Shown here: one piece after another, positions 27,422-34,450 of the stretch
Numbering within the stretch: position 1 is the stretch's first letter
Layout: every line of letters begins with the position of its first letter
Translations under genes and position numbers: made by a program
Notes under the pieces: generated by a model
Seen by the model: the letters and a program-made list of their open reading frames with translations, nothing else
Told to the model about the DNA's origin: nothing
Database searches by the model: none
From: Candidatus Woesearchaeota archaeon
GTDB lineage: Archaea > Nanobdellota > Nanobdellia > SCGC-AAA011-G17 > GW2011-AR20
Assembly: GCA_018303025.1 (NCBI GenBank)
Contig: JAGVYZ010000024.1
Location: 1 to 41,066, forward strand
Reading direction: 5' to 3'
DNA length: 41,066 nt

Positions 27422-28162
27422 TTATAAACTTTTTTCGGCTGGACTGGCTTCGCCAGTCTTTCTCTGTACCCCAAAAGCATGACCATCCCTGCCGCTGCCA
27501 CGAACGTTGCCATTAACGCAAAGCCTGTTGACAAGGCTCCAAACGGAGCACAAAGCGGAAACTCTGGTTACTGGTTCATTAACAGAAGTCAAAGCAAGTA
27601 AATATGGATTTTTTCTATGCTTATCCGCAATATCTGCTAATTTCTCTGCACCTTCTCTATCTTGGGCCATTGCTATTACAAGCCTATTTCTAGCTAAGTC
27701 TTTAACTTTCATTTCTTCTGTTTTAAAACCATAAGGTATAAATCTTAATAATCCATCATCACTATAAACAACCCCATCTTCTTCTCTGCTTCCTAATTTC
27801 TTTTCTAAATCAGATTCGTTCATAACAGCAGTATTATTTACAACATCAGGAAAGTCTAAAACAAAAACTCCTTTGGAATAATGAATACCAGTAAATCCTC
27901 TAACCCATGCATCTTTCATAATTTTTTTAATATAATCAGCATATTTGGCATAATCTGGATTTTTATTAGTAAAACCAGCATGAACTATATCAACAGAATC
28001 TCTAAAACTTGGTCTTATTAAACCGTCTGCTGGTATTCTATCATTAAGCTCAGAATAAGTTCCTTGATAAGCTGGATGAATAAAAGTTGTTGTTTTTTGT
28101 CTATCTGAAATAACATCTAATTCTGTTCTTCCTTCTCTTACTTGTAATAATGATTCTACCAT
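27422..28162 (-). CDS. DGR variable (target) protein
   Basis: A 246-residue protein whose C-terminal part (about residues 200-231) is the variable region, ending GHAFGV. This W-x-NG-x-GHAFG-type ending is typical of the C-type-lectin fold used by DGR target proteins. There is no signal peptide, so it probably acts inside the cell. Residues 1-190 are not recognised; they contain IHYSKGVFVLDFPDVVNN and a helix-rich middle. Compared with TR translation, the variable positions are Cys, Val, Ser, Val, Cys, Val, Arg, Ser and Gly in place of Tyr, Asp, Asn, Asp, Asn, Asn, His, Asn and Asn. A strong Shine-Dalgarno and TATA box precede it. Confidence 0.88.
   Translation of the reverse strand: MVESLLQVREGRTELDVISDRQKTTTFIHPAYQGTYSELNDRIPADGLIRPSFRDSVDIVHAGFTNKNPDYAKYADYIKKIMKDAWVRGFTGIHYSKGVFVLDFPDVVNNTAVMNESDLEKKLGSREEDGVVYSDDGLLRFIPYGFKTEEMKVKDLARNRLVIAMAQDREGAEKLADIADKHRKNPYLLALTSVNEPVTRVSALCSVWSLVNRLCVNGNVRGSGRDGHAFGVQRKTGEASPAEKSL
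27442..27458 (-). other. GC-rich hairpin downstream of VR
   Basis: GACTGGC (27458-27452 on the minus strand) pairs with GCCAGTC around GAA, a 7-bp stem in otherwise AT-rich DNA. It begins 12 nt past the VR core. Studied phage DGRs have a hairpin at this position that aids target recognition; the match in place and shape is good. Confidence 0.65.
27471..27560 (-). repeat. DGR variable repeat (VR)
   Basis: The 3' part of the target gene. It is 78/90 identical to TR, with all 12 differences at TR adenines (A to G, A to T). The end nearest the gene's 3' terminus, which should contain the initiation-of-homology site, is identical in both copies for 21 bp (27471-27491). Confidence 0.93.
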
Positions 28163-28171
28163 TTTTAATTG

Positions 28172-28218
28172 CCTCCGATTAAATATTATAAAAATTAAAG
28201 AATAATGGTATTTATAAA
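28172..28218 (-). promoter_or_regulatory. Promoter and Shine-Dalgarno of the DGR target gene
   Basis: The TATA box (TTTATAAATA on the minus strand, 28210-28219) should start transcription near 28188. GGAGG (28172-28176) lies 9 nt before the ATG at 28162. A strong ribosome binding site suggests steady production of the target protein. Confidence 0.6.
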
Positions 28219-28254
28219 TCTTTTGTTTTTGTTACCACTTACTAATTAATATCT

Positions 28255-29541
28255 TTACTCCAAAAGCCATTTCCATAATGGAATAAAATTAATATCTTGC
28301 TGTTTCTTTTCAATATCTTTAGTTATAACTATCAACTCTTTTGTTTTTTTGAAGCTTTCTTTAAATTTTAATAAAGATTTTAATTCCCTTTCATTAATAT
28401 CATCAGAGTAAGAAACATTTATTGCATCTAAACTATTATCTTTATTTTTTACTATAAAATCAACTTCTTCTTGTTTTGAATTTTTCCAATAATAAATTTC
28501 ATTTCCTTTTCTTTTCAATTCTAAAAAAACAAGATTCTCCACTAGTCTGCCTTCATCTTTTGAAAACTTGAATGAAACAGCATTCCTTAATCCATTATCT
28601 ATACAATAAATCTTTGAAGCAAGTGTTTTTTGCTCTTTTAAGGAATAAGAAAAATGCTCTAAGGTAAAAAAAATAAATGCTTCTTTGAAATAAGAAAGAT
28701 AATCCTTAATCAAATCATAAGATACTCCAAGAGAATTTCTTACATTTCTTAGAGAAATAGGGCTTGTGAAATTAGTTATTAAAAATAAAGCCAAATCGCT
28801 GGTTTTTTGTGAATTTAAATTATATCTATCTACTATATCTTTATAGAGAATATCATCAAAATACTGTTTAAGAACCTGCATTTTAAACTGCTCTTCTTTT
28901 AAAACAATTTCAGGAAATCCGCCAAGCTCTAAATATGCATTTAATTTGTTTAAAATAACAATTTTTGATTTTTCCAGCAAAATTCCTTTTTCAATATTTT
29001 CTTTTTCTAATTTTATATTATTAAATAAAAGAAACTCTTTAAAATCAAGAGGAAAAACTTCAAATGTTAAGTTTCTTCCTGTTAAAAGAACAGAATATTC
29101 TTTTTTTAATAAATAAGAGCAGGAGCCAGAAATAACAAACTTATCTTTAGTTTTTAAATCATATTTTTTTCTTATCCACGATTCCCAATCATTTTTTTTA
29201 TGAACTTCATCAAAGAAGATATATGCTTTTTTTTCTGGATTTAAATTGATTCTATAACTTTCGTATATATCATCCAAGGAATCTGGGGATAATTTTTTAT
29301 CATCAAAATTAACAAATAATATCTGCTTAGAAGAAATGCCTTTTTCTAAAAGCTTCTTAATCATCTGATACATTAGTGTTGATTTCCCTGATCTTCTTAC
29401 ACCAGTTATTATTGTTATCTCTCTTATTTCAATTGAGTTAACCAATAAATTGTACTCATCTCTGGTTATACCAATAAGTTCGTTTATTAATTCCTTATTT
29501 TCCCACCAGGGATTCCACTCATTTAATTTTTCTAATTCCAT
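28255..29541 (-). CDS. AAA ATPase of the DUF4143 family
   Basis: A 428-residue ATPase. Walker A is GVRRSGKST (residues 47-55), Walker B is AYIFFDEVHK (Asp111, Glu112), and sensor-like residues follow in KFVISGSCSYLLKKE and GRNLTFEVFPLDFKEFL. The C-terminal DUF4143 part is a winged helix (LRNVRNSLGVSYDLIKDYL) plus a nuclease-like region (EIYYWKNSKQEEVDFIV). Such ATPases are abundant in archaea, and their role is unknown. The promoter holds two identical-arm inverted repeats, one over the start codon. Confidence 0.9.
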   Translation of the reverse strand: MELEKLNEWNPWWENKELINELIGITRDEYNLLVNSIEIREITIITGVRRSGKSTLMYQMIKKLLEKGISSKQILFVNFDDKKLSPDSLDDIYESYRINLNPEKKAYIFFDEVHKKNDWESWIRKKYDLKTKDKFVISGSCSYLLKKEYSVLLTGRNLTFEVFPLDFKEFLLFNNIKLEKENIEKGILLEKSKIVILNKLNAYLELGGFPEIVLKEEQFKMQVLKQYFDDILYKDIVDRYNLNSQKTSDLALFLITNFTSPISLRNVRNSLGVSYDLIKDYLSYFKEAFIFFTLEHFSYSLKEQKTLASKIYCIDNGLRNAVSFKFSKDEGRLVENLVFLELKRKGNEIYYWKNSKQEEVDFIVKNKDNSLDAINVSYSDDINERELKSLLKFKESFKKTKELIVITKDIEKKQQDINFIPLWKWLLE

Positions 29542-29593
29542 GTTACATTTTAGAGTAACATTTACTATTTAAATGTTACGTTTTTTTGTAACA
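29541..29593 (-). promoter_or_regulatory. Promoter with two TGTTAC-N8-GTAACA operators
   Basis: TGTTAC (29541-29546) with GTAACA (29555-29560), and TGTTAC (29574-29579) with GTAACA (29588-29593), each 8 nt apart. Between them lies a TATTTAAAT box (29565-29573), about 28 nt from the ATG at 29541. The repeats therefore flank the TATA box and cover the start codon of a leaderless message. Confidence 0.65.
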
Positions 29594-29693
29594 AAGTCTT
29601 TTCATTTGCATTGCACAGAATATCTGCTTTTTGTTCAATGGCGTTGCATAATTTACTTTCAATTTGACTAATATTGTTCTTATTAAGTTGCCC

Positions 29694-29724
29694 ATAGTAC
29701 AATTTTAGTATACTTTTGTACTAT
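29694..29724. other. 9-bp inverted repeat in the ATPase-TA intergenic region
   Basis: ATAGTACAA (29694-29702) pairs perfectly with TTGTACTAT (29716-29724) around a 13-nt centre that contains GTATAC. It lies midway between two divergent genes and has no T-run. Its role is unknown; an operator or small-RNA stem is possible. Confidence 0.4.
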
Positions 29725-29769
29725 TCAACTTTTCTAAGTCCACTTCAAAGTTATTTAATAAAAAAGAAA

Positions 29770-29803
29770 GATTTAAAAACTATAGAAGCTATAGGTACTA
29801 TAG
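29770..29803 (+). promoter_or_regulatory. TA promoter with three phased CTATAG repeats
   Basis: A TATTTAAAAAC-type box (29770-29778) is followed by CTATAG at 29780, 29789 and 29798, a strict 9-bp period. The gene starts at 29810. Short palindromes in tandem just downstream of the TATA box fit binding by a ribbon-helix-helix-type antitoxin. Confidence 0.5.
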
Positions 29804-29809
29804 GTTAAA

Positions 29810-30025
29810 ATGGAAATAACAACTATTCAATTAACAGAAGATACAAAAGAAAAGATTTCATCTTTTGGAGTAAAGGGAGAAAGTTATAATGATATTCTTA
29901 GAAAGATGTATTCTCTTGCTGTTAAAGAGCAATTAAGGGAATTTTTAATGAATGAAAAAGGATTTATTCCAATAGAAGAAGCTATAAAAGAAGCTGAAAA
30001 TAAATGGCCGGAACAGTCAAAGTAA
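29810..30025 (+). CDS. Antitoxin, ribbon-helix-helix-like
   Basis: A 71-residue antitoxin. The N-terminus (MEITTIQLTEDTKEKISSFG, then ESYNDILRKM) has one strand and two helices like a ribbon-helix-helix DNA-binding domain. The C-terminus (FIPIEEAIKEAENKWPEQ) is the toxin-binding tail. Its TAA overlaps the toxin ATG (TAATG). Three CTATAG repeats before the gene are candidate operators. Confidence 0.75.
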   Translation: MEITTIQLTEDTKEKISSFGVKGESYNDILRKMYSLAVKEQLREFLMNEKGFIPIEEAIKEAENKWPEQSK

Positions 30026-30357
30026 TGATTTCTGAAGCTTTAAAAAATGAAATTTTTAAAAAGTTCAAACAGGACTCTAAAAAAATCTTCAAGTTAATGT
30101 ATGATTTAAAAGATAATCCTAAAAAAGGAAAATTATTAGGAAATGTGGGCGGACTGCAAATAAAAGAAATAAAATATAATTCCTTTAGATTTTATTTTAT
30201 TACAGATGGTTTCAAGTTAAAATTGTTAGATGAGAACAATCTTATTGAGATTTTAATAAAATTTATTAGAATGTCTGATAAAAATTCCCAACAAAAGACA
30301 ATTGATGAAATTAAAAATATTCTTACTATTCTTGGTTCTAATATTTTTAGTGAGTAA
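30025..30357 (+). CDS. RelE/ParE-superfamily toxin
   Basis: A 110-residue toxin. The pattern EIFKKFKQDSKKIFKLMYDL, then NPKKGKLLGNVGGLQIKEIK and SFRFYFITDGFKLKL fits the RelE-like fold: two helices, then a sheet bearing the conserved Arg. The family cuts ribosome-bound mRNA or poisons gyrase; which applies here is unknown. I chose ATG 30025 in the TAATG junction; ATG 30004 is a possible alternative adding seven residues. Confidence 0.7.
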   Translation: MISEALKNEIFKKFKQDSKKIFKLMYDLKDNPKKGKLLGNVGGLQIKEIKYNSFRFYFITDGFKLKLLDENNLIEILIKFIRMSDKNSQQKTIDEIKNILTILGSNIFSE

Positions 30358-30364
30358 AATTTTA

Positions 30365-30736
30365 TTAGTTTTTATCAACCTCAAAAAAACCTAATTGTCC
30401 TTTTTGTTTAATTGGTTTTTCTAATCTGACTGGATTTTCTAAAATAAAACCATAACTTCCAAATTCCATTTTCTCTGCCTGATGTTTGTTTTTATCTTTT
30501 AAGAATTCTTGCTCATTTTCATATTTTTTTACTTCTACTAAAGTTATTTTTCCAATTATTGCTTGTCTTGGCAAGTCTTTAAGATTAAACCTTTTCATTT
30601 GCTCTTCATCTTGATTTCCTGATGCATGAACATAAAATTCACCTTTAAAAGAAGTTTTCCACTTTCTTAGTTCAATTGATTTCTTGCCTTGCATTATTAA
30701 TTCTGCCCAAGGCTGCTTTATAGATAGAGATTTCAT
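30365..30736 (-). CDS. ASCH-domain protein
   Basis: A 123-residue ASCH protein: MKSLSIKQPWAELIMQGKKS, then IELRKWKTSFKGEFYVHASG, with the conserved QPW and Glu-Arg of the RNA-binding-like fold, and a C-terminal LGFFEVDK strand. Some members hydrolyse modified nucleosides or bind RNA. It starts 1 nt after the SRP54 stop, so it shares that transcript. The C-terminal fragment of a second copy lies behind the DGR reverse transcriptase. Confidence 0.85.
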   Translation of the reverse strand: MKSLSIKQPWAELIMQGKKSIELRKWKTSFKGEFYVHASGNQDEEQMKRFNLKDLPRQAIIGKITLVEVKKYENEQEFLKDKNKHQAEKMEFGSYGFILENPVRLEKPIKQKGQLGFFEVDKN

Positions 30737-30737
30737 C

Positions 30738-32060
30738 TTACATCCCAGGAAGCTTGCCTTTGAATTTTTTCATTAGCTTTTCAGGGTCTTGGTCTTTCAT
30801 CATTTTGACCATTTTTTTAGATTGCCTATACTGCTTGATTAAGTCTCTAATTTCAGATTCTTTACAACCACAACCTTTTGCTATTCTGGTTATTCTATCT
30901 GAATCTAGAATTTCTGGGTCTTCTAATTCTTCTTTAGTCATGCTTTGCATTATGAATTTCCATCGTTTTAGTTTTTCTTCCTGAACTTCTAATGCTTCTT
31001 TTGGAATTTTAAGATGAGACATACCTGGAATTAGTTCCATTAGTTTTGAGATTGGGCCCATTTTCCTCATTTCACTCATTTGATCATATAAATCAATTAA
31101 AGTAAAATCTCCTTTTAGAACTCTCTTTGATAATTCTTCTGCTGATTCTTTATCAATAACTTCTTCTGCTTTTTTCAATAAAGCATCTAAATCGCCCAAA
31201 CCTAGAATTCTTGAAATAAAACCTTTTGGATTGAATTCTTCTAGGTCTTCAAATTTTTCTCCTGTTCCTATGAAAACTATTTTAGAACCTGTTGAAGAAG
31301 AAGCTGTTAATGCTCCTCCTGCTCTTGCTGTTCCATCCATTTTAGTAACAATAATATTGGTTATATTACAGGCTTCATGAAAAGATTGAGCTTGTTGTAT
31401 TGCTGCCTGGCCAATATCTGCACTAATAACTAGAATAGATTCATCTGAATTAATTTCTTTTTTTAATTGGTTTAATTCTTCTATTAGTTCTTTGTCTAAA
31501 GAATGCCTTCCTGCTGTATCTATTAAAATAATATCAAACTTTTCTATTTCTGCTTTGAATTTTTTATAAACTTTTAATGGTGATTTTTCTGATTCATCTA
31601 TGAAACATGGAATGCCTATTTTATCTGAAACTTGTTTTAATTGCTCTCTTGCTGCTGGCCTGTAAGTATCTAAACCTAATGAACAGACTTTATAGTTTCT
31701 ATTTTTGTAATATCTTGCTAGTTTTCCAACTGTCGTCGACTTTCCAGAACCTAACAAACCAACTAACATTATCTTGAATGGCTTTTTTGTTATTTTAATT
31801 TGAGTTTGCTCTTTGCCTAAAATATTAGTTAATTCTTCATAGATAATTGTAATTAATGTTTCTTTTGTTGCTTTTTCTTTTAAAGCACGCTCTTTAATTT
31901 TATTTGTAAATTCAAAAACTAATTTAACATTAACATCGGCTTTGATTAAGCTTCTTTGCAAATCTTTGGTTAATTCATTGATTAGAGTTTCATCTATGAA
32001 AAGAGCTTTCTTTACTTTCCATAGTGTTTCTTTTAATGATGTTGATAGTGATTCTAGCAT
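30738..32060 (-). CDS. srp54: Signal recognition particle protein SRP54
   Basis: A 440-residue GTPase that binds signal sequences and SRP RNA. The N domain is residues 1-90. The G domain has the P-loop GLLGSGKSTT (101-110), DTYRPAAREQL, the DTAGRH switch, and TKMDGTARAGG. The M domain (from about 300) has GPISKLMELIPGMS and ITRIAKGCGCKESEIRDLI for RNA binding. A TTTATAAAA box about 27 nt upstream implies a leaderless mRNA. The receptor FtsY is encoded just upstream on the same strand. Confidence 0.97.
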   Translation of the reverse strand: MLESLSTSLKETLWKVKKALFIDETLINELTKDLQRSLIKADVNVKLVFEFTNKIKERALKEKATKETLITIIYEELTNILGKEQTQIKITKKPFKIMLVGLLGSGKSTTVGKLARYYKNRNYKVCSLGLDTYRPAAREQLKQVSDKIGIPCFIDESEKSPLKVYKKFKAEIEKFDIILIDTAGRHSLDKELIEELNQLKKEINSDESILVISADIGQAAIQQAQSFHEACNITNIIVTKMDGTARAGGALTASSSTGSKIVFIGTGEKFEDLEEFNPKGFISRILGLGDLDALLKKAEEVIDKESAEELSKRVLKGDFTLIDLYDQMSEMRKMGPISKLMELIPGMSHLKIPKEALEVQEEKLKRWKFIMQSMTKEELEDPEILDSDRITRIAKGCGCKESEIRDLIKQYRQSKKMVKMMKDQDPEKLMKKFKGKLPGM

Positions 32061-32097
32061 GGTTTTATAGAAGAATAAGATTTTATAAAAGTACTGA

Positions 32098-32199
32098 TTA
32101 AGAGATTAATTTATTTAAATCACATTTTGTGAAACTTGATTTTTTTGCTGCTTCTCTAAAAGGTTTTACTGCTTCTTCCCAAGATTTGATTTTTTTCAT
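32098..32199 (-). CDS. Small antitoxin-like protein, 33 residues
   Basis: Reads MKKIKSWEEAVKPFREAAKK, then SSFTKCDLNKLIS. The WEEAVKPFREAAKKSG-type helix is typical, in my memory, of short archaeal VapB-like antitoxins, cut down to the toxin-binding part. A TTTTAAATT box 25 nt upstream gives a leaderless message, which supports expression. No toxin adjoins it. It sits between ftsY and srp54. Confidence 0.5.
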   Translation of the reverse strand: MKKIKSWEEAVKPFREAAKKSSFTKCDLNKLIS

Positions 32200-32264
32200 A
32201 TAAATCATAAGATTGTACAATTTAAAATATTTTCCAACTTAAACCAAAATTTTTGATTTAGTCT

Positions 32265-32371
32265 TACTGCCAGAAATGTAAAGAAATTAAGTTATTTTAC
32301 TGCCAAAATGGTAAATAATTTAAGGTATATCGACTATTAAATTATATTATTTTACTGCCAAAATGGTAAAT
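32265..32371. repeat. Repeated TTAC...GTAA hairpin motifs behind ftsY
   Basis: A 25-nt block is present twice without a change (32292-32316 and 32347-32371). Each contains TTTACTGCC and ATGGTAAA, a short inverted repeat. A third degenerate copy (TTACTGCC then AATGTAAA) is at 32265-32284. Spacing between the exact copies is 55 bp. They lie between the ftsY stop and the small antitoxin-like gene. Confidence 0.55.
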
Positions 32372-32385
32372 TTTTTGAGATAATC

Positions 32386-33642
32386 TTAGTCTTTTATACC
32401 TAAATTTTTAAGAATTTTATCTTTATTAAATAATTCTAAGGAATCTAATTCCTGACCGGTTCCTAAATAAATAATTGGTTTTTTAGTTACATATGAAACA
32501 GACAAAGGTGTTCCGCCTTTTTCATCTACATCTACTTTTGTTAAAATAACTGCATCTATGAATTCTTTGAATTCATTTAACTGGAAAATAACATCATTAC
32601 CAGTAATACTTTCTCCTATGAAGATTTTCAAATCTGGCTGTGTAACTCTTATTATTTTTTTCATTTCATTCATTAAATTAGTGTTAGAATGCTGTCTTCC
32701 TGCTGTATCTATTAAGACTACATCGATATTATGAGACTCTGCATAACGAAGACCATCAAAAGCAACTGCTGCTGGGTCTGCTCCATAATTTTGCTTTATA
32801 ACTTTTACATTTAATCTTTTACCCCATTCTTCTAGTTGCTCTGCTGATGCTGCACGATAAGTGTCTGCAGCAACTAAAATGTTGGAGAGTTTGTTTTGTT
32901 TTAATAAATATGAAATCTTCGAAATCGTTGTTGTTTTTCCTGCTCCATTTTGACCTAAAAATAAAATTTTATATGGTTTATTTGCTTGTTTTATTTTTTC
33001 TACTAAATTGAATGATTCCTGGGATAAGATTGAGTCTAATGATTTCAACAAAGATTCTTTGACTAAATCTTCTATGTTTCCTTTTAGTGGCTGATTTACT
33101 AAATTTTCTTTTAAATCTTCTTTTATTTTTTCAATTACTTCAAAAGCTACATTGCTTTCAATCAAAGCCATTTCCAAATCCTGGAATATTTCTTCAAACT
33201 TTTCATTTGAGATTTGCTTTGTTGTTAGCTTTTCTTTAAATCTTGAAAAAAAACCTTGTTTTTCTTTTATTTCTTTAACTTCTGGTTCTTTGGGAAGCTC
33301 TTTCTTTTCTTGTAAGGGTTTGGCAGTAAGGATTGCATCCTTCACGAACCTGCCATTATTATTTACGAACCCGCTTTCTTCTTTCTTTTTTTCAGGTTCT
33401 TTTGGAAGCTCTTTCTTTTCCTTAATTTCTTCTTTTACTTTTTGTTCTTTAACTTGTTCTTTTTTTGGTTGCTCTTTCTTTGTTTCTATTTTGACTGGCT
33501 TTTCTTTAACTTTAATTTCTTGTTTAACTTTTACTTCTTTAATTTCTTCTTTAATTTCCTCTTGTTTTTCTGGAGCTTCTTCTGCCTCTTTAGAGAACTT
33601 ACTAGTAATATCTTTCAGTTTTTGTTTTAGGAAGCCGAACAT
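32386..33642 (-). CDS. ftsY: SRP receptor FtsY
   Basis: A 418-residue receptor GTPase. Residues 1-130 are a Lys/Glu-rich acidic-basic extension. The NG domain follows, with P-loop GQNGAGKTTT, DTYRAASAEQL, DTAGRQHSNTN, and TKVDVDEKGG. Within the extension, a segment rich in uncharged residues (SGFVNNNGRFVKDAILTAKP) stands out from its KE-rich surroundings. It is flanked by a 26-bp direct repeat and holds a palindromic element also found before rps15. A TTTTAAATAG box about 28 nt upstream drives it. Confidence 0.96.
   Translation of the reverse strand: MFGFLKQKLKDITSKFSKEAEEAPEKQEEIKEEIKEVKVKQEIKVKEKPVKIETKKEQPKKEQVKEQKVKEEIKEKKELPKEPEKKKEESGFVNNNGRFVKDAILTAKPLQEKKELPKEPEVKEIKEKQGFFSRFKEKLTTKQISNEKFEEIFQDLEMALIESNVAFEVIEKIKEDLKENLVNQPLKGNIEDLVKESLLKSLDSILSQESFNLVEKIKQANKPYKILFLGQNGAGKTTTISKISYLLKQNKLSNILVAADTYRAASAEQLEEWGKRLNVKVIKQNYGADPAAVAFDGLRYAESHNIDVVLIDTAGRQHSNTNLMNEMKKIIRVTQPDLKIFIGESITGNDVIFQLNEFKEFIDAVILTKVDVDEKGGTPLSVSYVTKKPIIYLGTGQELDSLELFNKDKILKNLGIKD
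33284..33420. repeat. Direct repeat flanking an insertion-like segment in ftsY
   Basis: A 26-bp block at 33284-33309 recurs at 33395-33420 with one mismatch (111-bp period). Both encode KELPKEP. Between them lies the palindromic segment 33322-33354 (GGCAG with CTGCC, AAGGAT with ATCCTT around TGC). Confidence 0.6.
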
Positions 33643-33916
33643 TTTAATTTTTTATCTCATTTCTATTTAAAACTTTGGAATTAAAAATATTTTATTTGAT
33701 GACTATTTATAACCAAATTTTTTATTATAATCTTTTCTAATCAGTTTCATACTTCTGTTCCTCTTTTTATTAAACTTTCAATATCCTTTCTTTCTGCAAA
33801 AATCCATAAAATTCTTTTTATATTAAATAAAAGATTTGGTTTCTATTATTCTCCCCTGATAAACCCTGTTCTTGTTTACACCAATGATATGGTTTTACTA
33901 ACCAATACTAATAATC

Positions 33917-34450
33917 TTAAAGTAACTCTTTGGGAACTTTGTATTGCTTATCTGAAAGAACAATGTCCTGTGCTTGAGATATCGCTCTTTTACATAAGGT
34001 CATCATTTCGTCATATTGCTTTTCAACTTCTTTCATTTTTATGCTAGAGCCATATCTTGCCTCTTCTCTTTCATCAACAGCACTTTTATTTTCTTTTTCC
34101 TTATAAACCATAATTTTCTTAATGAACTCATCATCATATTCAATTAACCCCTTTTCTTTGACATACTGGATAAATAGGGCAGTACACCTTTGGCTTCTTG
34201 TTTCTACTCCGAATTTGCATAAAATGGCCAAAGCACAATAATATAATGAATAATACCATTCTTCTGGAATTTTATAATCTGAACCAGAACTTTTGCATAT
34301 TTCACAAAATCTCAAGCTGTCTCTAGCTTTGTCTAGATATTCTTCTGCTTTCTTAGAAGAGGTTTCAACAATAAGCAATCCTTTATGTTTTTTCCCTTTT
34401 TCCTCATCTTTTCTAGCTGATTCAAAACATTCTCTAATTTTTATACTCAT
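33917..34450 (-). CDS. HEPN-domain protein, toxin partner
   Basis: A 177-residue helical protein of HEPN type: KKAEEYLDKARDSLRFCEIC at about 33-52, WYYSLYYCALAIL at 65-77, and DEREEARYG at 126-134, where HEPN RNases have their Arg-x4-6-His. The His is absent here, so ribonuclease activity may be lost or differ. Its ATG overlaps the stop of the nucleotidyltransferase gene by 4 nt, forming an MNT-HEPN pair. Confidence 0.75.
   Translation of the reverse strand: MSIKIRECFESARKDEEKGKKHKGLLIVETSSKKAEEYLDKARDSLRFCEICKSSGSDYKIPEEWYYSLYYCALAILCKFGVETRSQRCTALFIQYVKEKGLIEYDDEFIKKIMVYKEKENKSAVDEREEARYGSSIKMKEVEKQYDEMMTLCKRAISQAQDIVLSDKQYKVPKELL

Noticed and set aside
33747-33815. Short minus-strand frame ending ...AERKDIESLIKRGTEV
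   Set aside because: It looks like the tail of a lost protein, but it has no start codon, only about 22 residues, and no context to support a pseudogene call.
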